Origin: Hormoscilla sp. GM7CHS1pb
GTDB taxonomy: Bacteria; Cyanobacteriota; Cyanobacteriia; Cyanobacteriales; Desertifilaceae
Assembly (NCBI GenBank): GCA_014323675.1
Contig: JACONN010000002.1
Span: 806,001 to 870,000 of the forward strand
Reading direction: 5' to 3'
Length of the DNA: 64,000 nucleotides
The position numbers and the translations under genes are program-made. The first letter of the stretch is position 1, and every line of letters starts with the position of its first letter. The notes beneath the pieces are model-generated. The model was not told the DNA's origin, did no database searches, and saw nothing but the letters and a program-made list of their open reading frames with translations. Positions 9,601 to 17,866 of this stretch are shown in pieces.

Positions 9601-11535
9601 ATATGGCAGGACGTGTTAGGTAAGGAACGAGTTGGCATCCACGACAATTTCTTTGACTTGGGAGGACATTCCTTGCGGGCAATGGAGGCGATCGCCCTCA
9701 GTCGCAAAGCATTCCAAGCAGAATTACCCCTAAAGGAGTTTTTTGCCGCACCCACGATCGCGGAAGTAGCCCAATACATGGAAACGGCGAGTTACGGCAC
9801 GCAAGATGAGCATAAACCCGTGCTGCAACCGCGTTCCCAGGCGGAAGTAAGGGAAAGAGGGCGATCGGGGTACAGTCCCATTTCTCATACACAACAGGAG
9901 TTTTGGTTTTTCGAGCAGCTATATCCGGGGAACCAACTGTACCACCTACACCTAGTCTATCGTCTGACTGGCAAACTCAATCTCAAAGCCTTAGAGGAGA
10001 GTCTAAGAGAAATCGTCCGGCGACATGAAACCTTGCGGAGTACATTTTCATGCGTGAATGGGGAAATTATCTGTTGCGTAGTACCAGAACCTGTATTAGA
10101 TTTCTCAATCGTAAATTTGCGAGAACTACCGCCAGGGGAACGAGAAGCCGAGGCCCAGCAACAGGCCCATGCTGCCATACAACAACCCTTTGACTTTACC
10201 CGAGGACCGTTCCTGCGCAGTCAACTCTGGCAATTGGATGAAACAGAGTATTTATTTTTGATAGCCACCCATCATATCGTGGCTGATGGCTGGTCATTTG
10301 GGGTTTTGCTGCAAGAGTTGTCTGCTCTGTACGCCACCTTCTGTGAAAGCCTACCTTCTCCGTTACCAGAGTTACCATTGCAGTATGCCAATTTTGCAGC
10401 TTGGCAGCGGGAATGGCTACAGGGAAAAGGATTGGAAGAGCAGCTGACATTTTGGAAACAGCATCTCGGCGTAACACCGCCAGTAATGGAACTCCCCACG
10501 GACTATCCGCGTCCGCCTCGGCGCACTTTTGCAGGGGCTGGAGAACCGGTACAGTTTTCATCTTCCCTAGTGAGTAAGCTGAAGAAACTCTGTCAACAGG
10601 AAGGCGTTACTTCCTACATGACTGTATTGGCAGCTTTCAAAATCCTACTATTTTTCTATACTGGTCAGGAAGATATTATAGTCAGCAGTCCCATTGCCAA
10701 TCGGCTGCAAGCAGAAATCAGAGACTCGATAGGATTTTTCGTTCACTTATTACCCTTGCGAACCAATTTAGGAGAGAACCCCAGTTTTATAACCCTACTC
10801 CGGCGGGTGCGATCGGGAGTTTTGGACGTATACGCGCATCAGGAAATGCCGTTTATCAAGCTAGTAGAGGGACTGCAACCAAGGCGCGATCGGCACTATA
10901 CCCTACTGACGCAAGTGATGTTTGTCTTGTTAAATTTGCCAGAGCAAGATTTAAGTTTGGCGAATATGACAGTTCAGCCCTTAAACCTGGAAAAAAGTGA
11001 TGGACGAGACATAGCAGAATTTGATTTGAATCTCTACCTGGCAGAAACAGAGTCAGGCATTGCTGGCAATCTGTTCTATAGAACTAATTTGTTTGCAGCA
11101 AAGACGATCGCGCTTATGGTCAGGCAATTCGAGGTATTGTTAGAATCAGTAGTTACAGACCCCGATCGGACTTTGACACAACTGCGATCGAGCTTAGAAC
11201 GAGCGACAGAACCGATACTACAGTCTCGTCAGACGGCGCGAGGGCGGGATCGCGCGATCGGCGATTTTCTCCTTAGGTCGGAATTGCACGGAACCAAGAC
11301 CTGGGGAGAACCAGCAAATCCCACAGAAATTACATTGCTAAGGATATGGCAAGAGGTGTTAGAAATCGAGAGAATCAGTACGCACGACAACTTTTTTGCT
11401 CTGGGAGGATGTTCTATGCAACTATTGCAAGTGCTGGCAAAAATCCAAGAAGCTTACTCAGTCGATCTTTCAGTAGATAGACTGTTCGAGCAGCCTACGA
11501 TCGCTGAAATAGCAGGTGCGATCTGTAATCAGTAG
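6616..11535 (+). CDS. Nonribosomal peptide synthetase, C-A-PCP-C-PCP
   Basis: Of 1639 residues, domains in order are: condensation (HHIILDGWS near 153), adenylation about 470-980 (YIIYTSGSTGTPKG near 620, YGPSEAD near 761, final NGKVNRR), carrier (DLGGHSL near 1014), a second condensation (HHIVADGWS near 1218) and a carrier (LGGCSMQ near 1596). There is no epimerase, thioesterase or reductase. The pocket around FDVSYHEI keeps the amino-binding Asp, but I cannot assign the substrate. The N-terminal C domain means the chain arrives from another synthetase outside the window. A terminal C-PCP without an A domain would suit condensation with a free amine, as in AerG-type aeruginosin synthetases. 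The start is TTG 6616 overlapping the SDR stop, or ATG 6634. Confidence 0.9.
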   Translation: MSKNKNMVVSKNQTKDIEAIYPISPTQQGILFHVLYNPESREYFDQFKFVIHGNLDPVAFERAWVMLVERHAVLRTLFVWKNRKQPVQVVRKAVKLTWVYNNWRSLLPEEQKVSMDNFLASDRDSGVELDKAPLMRCALMRVGEEKYEFVWSFHHIILDGWSWPVLLKDIWAFYSSIKGDRPLNLAPLRPYRDYITWLQQQDMARAEEFWREALSGFTVSTPLVVENLSQDKPEQTQTCLMQYRDLSIEATTTLKNFCATNHLTLFTLVQAAWGLLLSRYSQESDIVFGVTVSGRPPELAGVESMVGLFIKTIPARLKIDTTNTLSWLQKLQKQHIDREQYAYASLADIQSWSDIPPGEQLFESLVVFENYPTTARQLPDNLRISDLQDIGMTNYPLTVLAIPGEQLSLRIKHKGDRFDADSIDRMLGHLETLLAGIAAHPEANPAELSILTESERELLLVKWNQTESKQPIGQCIHQILEQQAAKNPQATAVVYADRQLTYQQLNQKANQLAHYLQSLGVGSNVPVGICYKRSLEMAVAILGVLKAGGICVPLDPSYPPERLTLMLADSQPPVVLTQEDVNLQIDRQCHRIVQWEEIADLTDINPDRAVKPEDLAYIIYTSGSTGTPKGVAVPHRSLINLIEYHQAEMTTGVGVLQFASFSFDVSYHEIVAAWAFGGPLYIISEDERKDIDKLIQILANNPIAKVILPVVLWQQIAEIYGTQAHLFANLREAIACGEQLQITQPTLEMFEGLPHCRLYNFYGPSEADLVTAYRFSDRVDSWPVYPPIGKPAANVKVYILDSNLQPVPIGIPGELYVSGGGLARGYYNRPEITRSKFIPNPFSEDPENNRLYKTGDLACYLPDGNIEYKGRSDDLVKVRGFRVELAEVEAVLSKHPQVSQAVAKVFGESAREKYLVVYFIPQQGRKLLVEELRQFMQAKLPDYTIPSAFVEIESFPLTPNGKVNRRVLQEPTALRPSLEQTFVAPRTPTEEILAGIWQDVLGKERVGIHDNFFDLGGHSLRAMEAIALSRKAFQAELPLKEFFAAPTIAEVAQYMETASYGTQDEHKPVLQPRSQAEVRERGRSGYSPISHTQQEFWFFEQLYPGNQLYHLHLVYRLTGKLNLKALEESLREIVRRHETLRSTFSCVNGEIICCVVPEPVLDFSIVNLRELPPGEREAEAQQQAHAAIQQPFDFTRGPFLRSQLWQLDETEYLFLIATHHIVADGWSFGVLLQELSALYATFCESLPSPLPELPLQYANFAAWQREWLQGKGLEEQLTFWKQHLGVTPPVMELPTDYPRPPRRTFAGAGEPVQFSSSLVSKLKKLCQQEGVTSYMTVLAAFKILLFFYTGQEDIIVSSPIANRLQAEIRDSIGFFVHLLPLRTNLGENPSFITLLRRVRSGVLDVYAHQEMPFIKLVEGLQPRRDRHYTLLTQVMFVLLNLPEQDLSLANMTVQPLNLEKSDGRDIAEFDLNLYLAETESGIAGNLFYRTNLFAAKTIALMVRQFEVLLESVVTDPDRTLTQLRSSLERATEPILQSRQTARGRDRAIGDFLLRSELHGTKTWGEPANPTEITLLRIWQEVLEIERISTHDNFFALGGCSMQLLQVLAKIQEAYSVDLSVDRLFEQPTIAEIAGAICNQ

Positions 11536-11576
11536 TTAGCGATATATTGACAACTAACAACAAACAATAAATAATT

Positions 11577-12353
11577 GTGAACAGATATCTTTTTGACTTA
11601 ACGGGTAAGGTAGCTATTGTTACGGGAGCCGCACGCGGTATTGGTAAAGTATTGGCGCGAGAATTAGCAGCGGTAGGAACAAAAGTTGTTGTCGCTGATA
11701 TTAACGTAGAAGGATCCGAAAACACCGTACAAATGATTCGAGATGCGGGTGGACAGGCGATCGCCATTCCCACTGATGTCAGGGACCGTCAAGAATGCGA
11801 TCGCCTGATCGAGCAAACGGTAGCAGAATATCATCAGTTAGACATAATGCTTTGCAATGCAGGCATTGACATACTTAAACCGGCGATCGCTTTAGAAGAG
11901 TTTGAGTGGGATAATATTATCAACACCAATCTCAAAGGCTATTTTCAATGCGCCCAACTAGCGGCTCGACAAATGATACAACAAGGAACTGGAGGTTCAA
12001 TTATTATGAACTCTTCCATCGGAGGAGTGGTAGGAATTGCGGAATCTGCTGCATATACAGCATCCAAAGGTGGGGTGAATTTGCTCGTGCAATCTCTAGC
12101 ATTAGAATGGGCCGATCGCAATATCCGAGTCAATGCTTTTAGTCCCGGCTATATAGATAATATTATGGAGGGTACAGAAAACTTTCGCCGCCCGCCAAAA
12201 GAGGACCAGGAGCACTTAAACGCTGTAATTCCCATGAAACGACGCGGGAAACCAGAGGAACTGGTAGGACCGGCGATCTTCCTGGCTTCTGAGGCAGCTT
12301 CCTACGTAACAGGAGCAATTTTGATGGTAGATGGTGGCTACAGTGCCATGTAA
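11577..12353 (+). CDS. Short-chain dehydrogenase/reductase downstream of the NRPS
   Basis: A complete classical SDR of 258 residues: cofactor motif TGAARGIG near residue 17, NAG near 92, catalytic Ser in NSSIGG, YTASKGG (Tyr and Lys present), and the C-terminal end ILMVDGGYSAM. It starts at GTG 11577 after a 41-bp gap from the NRPS and reads in the same direction, so it is probably the last gene of the operon. It could supply a second redox step on the precursor, or modify the released peptide. The substrate is unknown. Unlike the upstream SDR, its catalytic tetrad is intact. Confidence 0.85.
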   Translation: MNRYLFDLTGKVAIVTGAARGIGKVLARELAAVGTKVVVADINVEGSENTVQMIRDAGGQAIAIPTDVRDRQECDRLIEQTVAEYHQLDIMLCNAGIDILKPAIALEEFEWDNIINTNLKGYFQCAQLAARQMIQQGTGGSIIMNSSIGGVVGIAESAAYTASKGGVNLLVQSLALEWADRNIRVNAFSPGYIDNIMEGTENFRRPPKEDQEHLNAVIPMKRRGKPEELVGPAIFLASEAASYVTGAILMVDGGYSAM

Positions 12354-12452
12354 CTCATATCTTGCACCATTCTAGATTAATCTCATAGCCCGCCCAGGGT
12401 TCAAAGATACTGTGGGCGAATTAATGGGGGTTTCACCCCAATTGCCTGATGT

Positions 12453-13084
12453 TAAGCCAACGTGAGTTCGACGAAACTAGAAAATAGCAGGAGGTAGTGC
12501 TGGTAAGCCAAAGAAGCTCCAAACCGAGCGAGGCTCACTTTTTTATCTGCCTAGCTGTAGGCCACCAAGCCAGCAGGTTGACCAAGAAGTTGAAGACACT
12601 CCGGTGGTGAGAATGCTCGATTTGACAGATGTTCTTGACTTGGTCCTTAACCGCTTCAATACTCCCTTAAGACCAGTTGCAACTCGTCAAAAGTTTCCTC
12701 CCCTTTCGAGGTCAAGATGACGAGCTGTGCCAGTTGTCTGGGGTGCCGATCGCGTCCTCCGTTAGCGCAGCGGCTGCGCAGCAGCTAGCATTTTGCCAAT
12801 CATGTCATAGATAGACAAATTTTTCTCAAAATGGTGGCTGCGGCTGCTTAGCAGCGTTTTTACGTATACTTATACGAAGTGCGCGTAGTGCTAGTGCTGC
12901 GCAGCAGCTAGTGCCCGTAGCGCTGCCGCAAAAGAGATATGCACCCTGTTCGTAATTCGGAAGTTAGAGACATCCAAACCTATAGGCAGTGAGCGACGTA
13001 GGATCGCCTTAGGGTTGCCAGGCCGGAGTGTCGGGTAAAATTGGCAAGAATGGTTTGGGTAACTGTAGAACTCACGTTAAGCAA
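12453..13084 (-). mobile_element. Degenerate insertion sequence with transposase remnant
   Basis: The minus strand at about 12455-12680 encodes transposase-like text ([14 protein letters not shown], then [15 protein letters not shown]) with stop codons and frame changes, and no intact frame remains. The style resembles IS982-type C-termini, but this is uncertain. ACGTGAGTTC near 12461 and GAACTCACGT near 13069 are inverted relative to each other and could be relics of the ends. The right half (12760-13020) holds only GC-rich dispersed repeats such as GCTGCGCAGCAGCTAG. No other gene is seen between 12354 and 13118. Confidence 0.45.
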
Positions 13085-13118
13085 TACGATCGGCAATCCG
13101 ATCGAGAGAGTAAAAAAT

Positions 13119-14315
13119 ATGGAAAAGGCTCAAAAAAGCTCTATTTTAATTGTGGATGATAACCCAATGAATCTCAAGGTGCTGTTTGAGGTGTTGGATC
13201 GTGCCGGGTTCAAAGTCTCAGTAGCTAAGAGTGGTGAAAGTGCAATCAGAAGGCTGGAAAATACATTACCAGACGTGATTTTGCTAGATGTAATGATGCC
13301 GCCAGGAATAGATGAGTTTGAAACCTGCCGCCGGATGAAAGAGGACGTTAAAACAAAAGAAATACCAGTCATTTTCATGACAGCGCTTGCGGATGTAAAG
13401 AATAAAGTTAAAGGGTTGGAAATAGGGGCAGTAGATTACATCACCAAGCCCTTTCAAAACGAAGAGGTTTTAGCCAGGATAAGTACCCACCTCCAACTGC
13501 GAAAAGCTCAAGTTCAGTTAGTCCATAGTGAAAAAATGTCCTCCTTGGGGCAATTGGTGGCAGGGGTGGCCCACGAAATCAATAATCCAGTAAATTTTAT
13601 TCACGGCAACCTTTTCCACGCCAGGCAATACACTCAACAATTGCTAGACCTATTAGAATTATTATATGCAAATCAATCCAATTACATGGCTCCAGAAATT
13701 CAAGATATGATAGAAGAAATAGACATAAATTTTATAATAAAAGACCTACAAAAGCTATTTAATTCGATGCAAATAGGCACTAAACGCATTCGGGAGATTG
13801 TTCAGTCCCTGCGGAAATTTTCCCGGTTGGATGAAGCGGAACTTAAAGCAGTAGATCTACAGGAGGGACTTGATAGTACCTTAATGCTCCTAGAAAGCCG
13901 TCTGCAAGTTATGCCCGATCGGGCAGCCATTCAGGTGGTCAAGGAATACGGCAAGTTACCTCTAGTGGAGTGCTACGCCGGAGAACTGAATCAGGTGTTT
14001 ATGAATTTGCTCGCCAATGCGATCGACGCTCTGGCGAACATCCCCTCTCCGCAAATTATCATTCGCACCTTGTTAATTAAAGATGAGCGAGTGCAAATCT
14101 CAATAGCCGATAATGGTCCTGGCATTAGCGAGTCGGTGCAAAAACAAATATTCGATCCCTTCTTTACCACTAAACCCGTGGGGTCGGGGACAGGGTTGGG
14201 GTTATCTACTAGCTACCAGATCGTGGTCGGGCGTCATGGTGGTAAGTTATCCTGCATTTCCGCACCTGGTAAAGGAGCGGAATTTTTCATTGAGATCCCG
14301 GTGCGCCTTTGGTAA
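13119..14315 (+). CDS. Hybrid response regulator-histidine kinase
   Basis: The soluble 398-residue protein starts at ATG 13119 (GAGAGAG about 9 bp upstream). A receiver domain fills residues 5-125 with VDDN, LLDVMMP (phospho-acceptor Asp) and the Lys of TKP. A histidine kinase follows: phospho-acceptor His in GVAHEINNP near 153, then N box NLLANAID, G1 DNGPGI, F box DPFFTTKP and G2 GSGTGLGLS. No membrane segment is present, so it acts as a cytoplasmic relay, a REC-HK type common in cyanobacteria. It is not obviously linked to its neighbours. The output regulator is not in the window. Confidence 0.88.
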   Translation: MEKAQKSSILIVDDNPMNLKVLFEVLDRAGFKVSVAKSGESAIRRLENTLPDVILLDVMMPPGIDEFETCRRMKEDVKTKEIPVIFMTALADVKNKVKGLEIGAVDYITKPFQNEEVLARISTHLQLRKAQVQLVHSEKMSSLGQLVAGVAHEINNPVNFIHGNLFHARQYTQQLLDLLELLYANQSNYMAPEIQDMIEEIDINFIIKDLQKLFNSMQIGTKRIREIVQSLRKFSRLDEAELKAVDLQEGLDSTLMLLESRLQVMPDRAAIQVVKEYGKLPLVECYAGELNQVFMNLLANAIDALANIPSPQIIIRTLLIKDERVQISIADNGPGISESVQKQIFDPFFTTKPVGSGTGLGLSTSYQIVVGRHGGKLSCISAPGKGAEFFIEIPVRLW

Positions 14316-14477
14316 TTTTATGGGCACCGTAGGACCGATCGCTTGCCTAATGGTGGGCAATTACTACCAATAGGGTGGAGATCCATACTTGATGTTAGGA
14401 AAATTAAATGTTAGTAGTACAAATGATAATTGAATCTCAACACAAGGAGAGAGATTGAGAGCTGCGATCGGGCAGAG

Positions 14478-14506
14478 TTGATTGAGTGAGAGAAAAATAC
14501 TATAAT
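14478..14506 (+). promoter_or_regulatory. Sigma-70-like promoter upstream of the BI-1 gene
   Basis: TTGATT (14478-14483) and a perfect TATAAT (14501-14506) are separated by 17 bp, the optimal spacing for group 1 sigma factors. The nearest gene downstream is the Bax-inhibitor-1 protein at 14641. The 14316-14640 gap holds no gene apart from this site. Confidence 0.6.
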
Positions 14507-14640
14507 CAAGGGAGCCGCTCCCCAAGAGGTGACAAGGAGTCATGACCCGATCGTGCCGCAGCTCAAATCTTGGAGATCTGTGTTATCATAAAAGTCACGT
14601 AGTAAAGTGGTTTGTCAAAAAGAGGAAAAGAGGAAGTATC

Positions 14641-15375
14641 ATGAGTAATAGCAGCAACTTCCGGCAAGCGATAAGCGAAGCCCAAGGCCAGGCAATAATT
14701 GGCCCCAATGTCATCCCCAACGCCCTGCCCTACGTGGGTGGCGGTCTATTGTTAACCGCAGTTGGCAGCTACGGGGGCATTGGTATGATTAAGAGCAACC
14801 CAGGGCTGTTCATGCCCACCTTCATTGTGGCCATGATTGCCGAGCTAGCCTTGTTCTTTATTGCCCGTGGGGTGGCACAAAAAGGTAATAACAGCACGGC
14901 CCTGCCCCTGCTGGCGCTATATAGCCTGTTGTCCGGCTACACCCTCAGCGGCTTAATTTATGTAGCCCTGGGGACACAGGGAGTTGGCCCGGAAGGAATT
15001 GCCATGGCCGCCGCAGGTTGTGGGATCACCTTTGTGGTCGCCAGACAGATAGGATCCAATCTCTCAGATACCGACGGTCTGGCCTGGACTCAAGCGATCT
15101 CCATGGCAATGATTGGCTTCTTCATAGTCATCGTTGGCCAATTCTTGTTTGCCATCTTCGGGGTCTACACGCCTACTTGGCTAGAAATTGCCATCTCCGG
15201 CTTCGGCATCTTTCTGTTTGCCGGTGTTGCCGTGGTGGATTTCTACATTCTGCCCCGGACCTATAACGATGACCAGTATCTATCCGCTGCCTTGTCGATG
15301 TACCTGACCTACATCAACCTGTTTATCTTCATCCTGCGGTTGCTGATTGCCATTAGTGGTGGTAGTCGCGACTAA
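14641..15375 (+). CDS. Bax inhibitor-1 (BI-1/YccA, TMBIM) family membrane protein
   Basis: The 244-residue protein has seven hydrophobic segments and the BI-1 signature around GFGIFLFAGVAVVDFYIL, followed by DDQYLSAALSMYLTYINLF. Family members are inner-membrane proteins linked to calcium leak and proton/calcium exchange. Their exact role in cyanobacteria is not established. The start is chosen at ATG 14641 because GAGGAAG lies 6 bp upstream; an upstream in-frame extension to 14542 lacks such a site. It is monocistronic, with its own promoter and a hairpin terminator after the stop. Confidence 0.88.
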   Translation: MSNSSNFRQAISEAQGQAIIGPNVIPNALPYVGGGLLLTAVGSYGGIGMIKSNPGLFMPTFIVAMIAELALFFIARGVAQKGNNSTALPLLALYSLLSGYTLSGLIYVALGTQGVGPEGIAMAAAGCGITFVVARQIGSNLSDTDGLAWTQAISMAMIGFFIVIVGQFLFAIFGVYTPTWLEIAISGFGIFLFAGVAVVDFYILPRTYNDDQYLSAALSMYLTYINLFIFILRLLIAISGGSRD

Positions 15376-15395
15376 AAAGCGGTAGTCGAATAGAG

Positions 15396-15428
15396 CAAAA
15401 ATGGCAGGCTGTTGCCTGCCATTTTTTA
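15396..15428 (+). terminator. Rho-independent terminator after the BI-1 gene
   Basis: AAAAATGGCAGGC and GCCTGCCATTTTTT pair around a short TGTT loop and end in a T tract, 20 bp after the BI-1 stop. It is partly bidirectional because the A run on the left mirrors the T run. Confidence 0.85.
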
Positions 15429-15449
15429 TTTGCCAACTTCCAAGCATGG

Positions 15450-15706
15450 TAGAATGGCACTGACTTAAGCTGTCATTGCGAGGGGGGGGGAGTCCAAACC
15501 GAGATGGTGGAGAACTCCACCAACAGTCCCCCCCGTTAGCGCAGCGGCCCGACGCAGGAGGGCTAGCAATCTCCCCACCAACAGCTCTTGGTTGAGATTG
15601 CTTCGGGGGGATGCCAGTGCAAGATGATGATTCTCCGCTTTGGGACCCCCCCTCGCAATGACATTAACAACTTTTTCACAACAAAGCCAGTGCCATTCCA
15701 GCATGG
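15450..15706. repeat. Large imperfect palindromic dispersed repeat (MITE/REP-like)
   Basis: Outer arms GAATGGCACTG (15452) and CAGTGCCATTC (about 15690) and inner arms TGTCATTGCGAGGGGGG and CCCCCCTCGCAATGACA are inverted over about 250 bp. Between them lie GCAATCTCCCC and GAGATTGCTTCGG, another inverted pair. The TCATTGCGAG...GCAATCTC text is typical of dispersed bacterial palindromes. No coding function is apparent. The element occupies the gap before prfB. Confidence 0.7.
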
Positions 15707-15802
15707 TAAGTGGTGCCCAAATCTGGCCCAGGTTTCAACCTATGAAAAAAAAGCTAAGATCGACGACAGAGATAAGAAGCCAAATATTCAAGCATCCAAA
15801 CC

Positions 15803-16928
15803 ATGATGGAACTTCTGGACATTAAGCGGGAAGTCGAAACCTTGTCCTTGCGTCTGGGTAAAACCCAGGACTATCTTTGACATTCCCGCACTGACTGCAA
15901 AAATCCAAGACTTAGAACAGCTGGCAGCACAACCAGAATTCTGGGACGACCAAACTAGCGCCCAGCAAACATTGCAAGAACTAAACGAGTTGAAATCTCA
16001 CTGGGTACAGTTTGGGCAATGGCAAGCTAGCATAGAAGATCTGAGGGCAGTTTTGGAGCTGCTGGAGTTAGAAGCCGATGAGTCGCTGCTCCTTGAGGCC
16101 CAATCTAATATTTCCCACTTAAGCGGCCAATTAGATCGATGGGAATTGCAAAGATTGCTATCGGGCCCCTATGACAAAAAAGGCGCGGTCCTCACGATTA
16201 ATGCTGGTGCTGGCGGCACGGACGCTCAAGACTGGGCCGAAATGTTACTGCGGATGTACGAGCGTTGGGGCAAAGACCACAGCTATCAGGTAAATTTAGC
16301 CGAAATCTCGGAAGGGGATGAAGCGGGCATCAAGTCGGCCACCCTGGAAATCTCCGGTCCCTATGCCTACGGTTACCTGAAGGCAGAAAAAGGCACCCAT
16401 CGACTGGTGCGGATCTCTCCCTTCAATGCCAATGGCAAGCGCCAGACTAGCTTCGCTGGGGTGGAAGTCATGCCCATCCTGGATGAGGAGGTGCAGCTGG
16501 ACCTTCCGGAAAAAGATTTGGAAATTACTACCTCTCGTTCTGGGGGCAAGGGCGGCCAGAATGTCAACAAGGTGGAAACTGCCGTGCGAGTGGTTCACGT
16601 TCCCTCTGGCATTGCCGTGCGCTGTACCCAGGAACGCAGTCAGCTGCAAAACAAGGAGAAGGCGATCGCCCTCCTGAAGGCGAAGCTACTGGTGATCGCC
16701 CAGGAACAGCACACCCAAAAAATTGCTGATATCCGGGGTGATATGGTAGAAGCAGCCTGGGGCAACCAGATTCGTAATTACGTCTTCCACCCCTACCAAA
16801 TGGTGAAAGACCTCCGTACTACTGCGGAAACGACAGCCATTACAGATGTGATGAACGGCGATCTTGACCCCTTCATCCAAGCTTATCTCCGCCAGGAAAA
16901 CCAGCTAGTCGAGAGTATTACTGCCTAA
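15803..16928 (+). CDS. prfB: Peptide chain release factor 2, with programmed +1 frameshift
   Basis: RF2 releases peptides at UGA and UAA. Translation starts at ATG 15803 (or ATG 15806), reads 25 codons and meets CTT-TGA-C at 15875-15881. A +1 shift there continues into [16 protein letters not shown] and the long remaining frame. This is the classical autoregulatory frameshift of prfB: low RF2 lets the ribosome pause at UGA and slip. The catalytic GGQ lies in [11 protein letters not shown] near residue 250, and the anticodon-like SPF appears in RISPFNA. Length about 374 residues, as expected. Automated calls that begin at TTG 15972 would miss the first 56 residues. Confidence 0.93.
15875..15881 (+). 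promoter_or_regulatory. prfB recoding site
   Basis: CTTTGAC is the canonical RF2 slippery site: a Leu codon followed by an in-frame UGA and C. CAGGAC lies just upstream and may act as the weak internal Shine-Dalgarno-like stimulator. Confidence 0.9.
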
Positions 16929-17018
16929 TAGAAGGAAAGGGGGATGGGGCGCGATCACCCTCTCCCCTATTCGGCAATACACCGGCGGGCGGTGGAGATA
17001 TTTTTTTGTGCTCTTCAC

Positions 17019-17046
17019 TTAACAAAATGTAATGATACGTTACACT
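17019..17046 (+). promoter_or_regulatory. Putative promoter of the DUF3285 gene
   Basis: TTAACA (17019-17024) and TACACT (17041-17046) are 16 bp apart and end 27 bp before the start codon. The spacer contains the self-complementary GTAATGATACGTTAC, a possible operator. Confidence 0.45.
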
Positions 17047-17072
17047 AGAGAGAACGTGTTTGCACTCAGCTT

Positions 17073-17285
17073 ATGAGCCAATCATCTGACCAGGTAGAAG
17101 CGCCAGTTAATGCGGAACCGGTGGTGGACCAGGAAGCACCGGCAGCAACAGAACCCCAACCAAGTTACGTCAAGCTGGCGATGCGCAACATGGTGCGCAA
17201 AGGCGGCACTTCCTTAAAGCATTTTGCCCTGACAACTGTTGGTCTTTTAGGCATCCTCATCCTCTTGTCATACCTGACTCGTTAA
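17073..17285 (+). CDS. DUF3285 small membrane protein
   Basis: The 70-residue protein has an acidic, Pro/Ala-rich N-terminus, then the conserved core MRNMVRKGGTSLKHF and a single C-terminal transmembrane helix ending YLTR. This is a cyanobacterial-specific family of unknown function, often found next to ybeY and dgkA as here. The start is fixed by the ATG that opens the conserved length. Confidence 0.85.
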   Translation: MSQSSDQVEAPVNAEPVVDQEAPAATEPQPSYVKLAMRNMVRKGGTSLKHFALTTVGLLGILILLSYLTR

Positions 17286-17336
17286 GAAACGGCGCTAAAG
17301 CGCAACAACGAACGAATAGTATGAGGGAACTCCAGA

Positions 17337-17846
17337 ATGGAAGTTGACGTGAGTATTCAGAGGCATTTTGCTGGTACCAATTGCCCAATTGACGATCGCA
17401 CTTGGGTGAGTTGGTTCTCTCTATGGTTAGAAAAAATGCAGACAATACTGCCACCAGCTCAGGGCTATGAACTGAGTTTGATGCTGACTAGCGATGGGGA
17501 AATTCAGGCAATGAATGCCCAGTACCGCCAGAAAAATCAGCCGACAGATGTCTTGGCTTTCGCAGCTTTGGAAGTGGACTTTCCCCAGTACAATGAGTTG
17601 CATCCTGTGATTCTGGGTGATATCGTGATTTCGGTCGAGACAGCTGCGCGACAAGCGCAACAGCAAAGACATTCTCTCTCCTATGAGCTAGCATGGCTAG
17701 CAGCCCACGGTTTTCTCCATCTGCTGGGCTGGGATCATCCTGACGAAGAGCACCTCACGAGAATGTTGGAACAGCAGGAGATGCTGTTGCAAAAAGCTCT
17801 AATTGCTAGGAATGTTATCCCTGATGGGATGACGGTACAATTGTGA
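17337..17846 (+). CDS. ybeY: Endoribonuclease YbeY, rRNA maturation
   Basis: The 169-residue protein carries the zinc-binding signature HGFLHLLGWDHPDEEH near residue 122 and the N-terminal pattern LMLTSDGEIQAMNAQYR with TDVLAF. YbeY is a metal-dependent RNase involved in 16S rRNA 3' maturation and ribosome quality control. The gene order ybeY-dgkA-trpG is recurrent in cyanobacteria. ATG 17337 gives the normal family length. The next gene follows after 20 bp and is probably co-transcribed. Confidence 0.92.
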   Translation: MEVDVSIQRHFAGTNCPIDDRTWVSWFSLWLEKMQTILPPAQGYELSLMLTSDGEIQAMNAQYRQKNQPTDVLAFAALEVDFPQYNELHPVILGDIVISVETAARQAQQQRHSLSYELAWLAAHGFLHLLGWDHPDEEHLTRMLEQQEMLLQKALIARNVIPDGMTVQL

Positions 17847-17866
17847 AGTTATCAGGTTGTTGACTT

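Noticed and set aside
13041..13118. An upstream extension of the hybrid kinase from 13041
   Set aside because: It reads through the presumed IS relic and lacks a ribosome-binding site; ATG 13119 has one and begins directly before the receiver domain.
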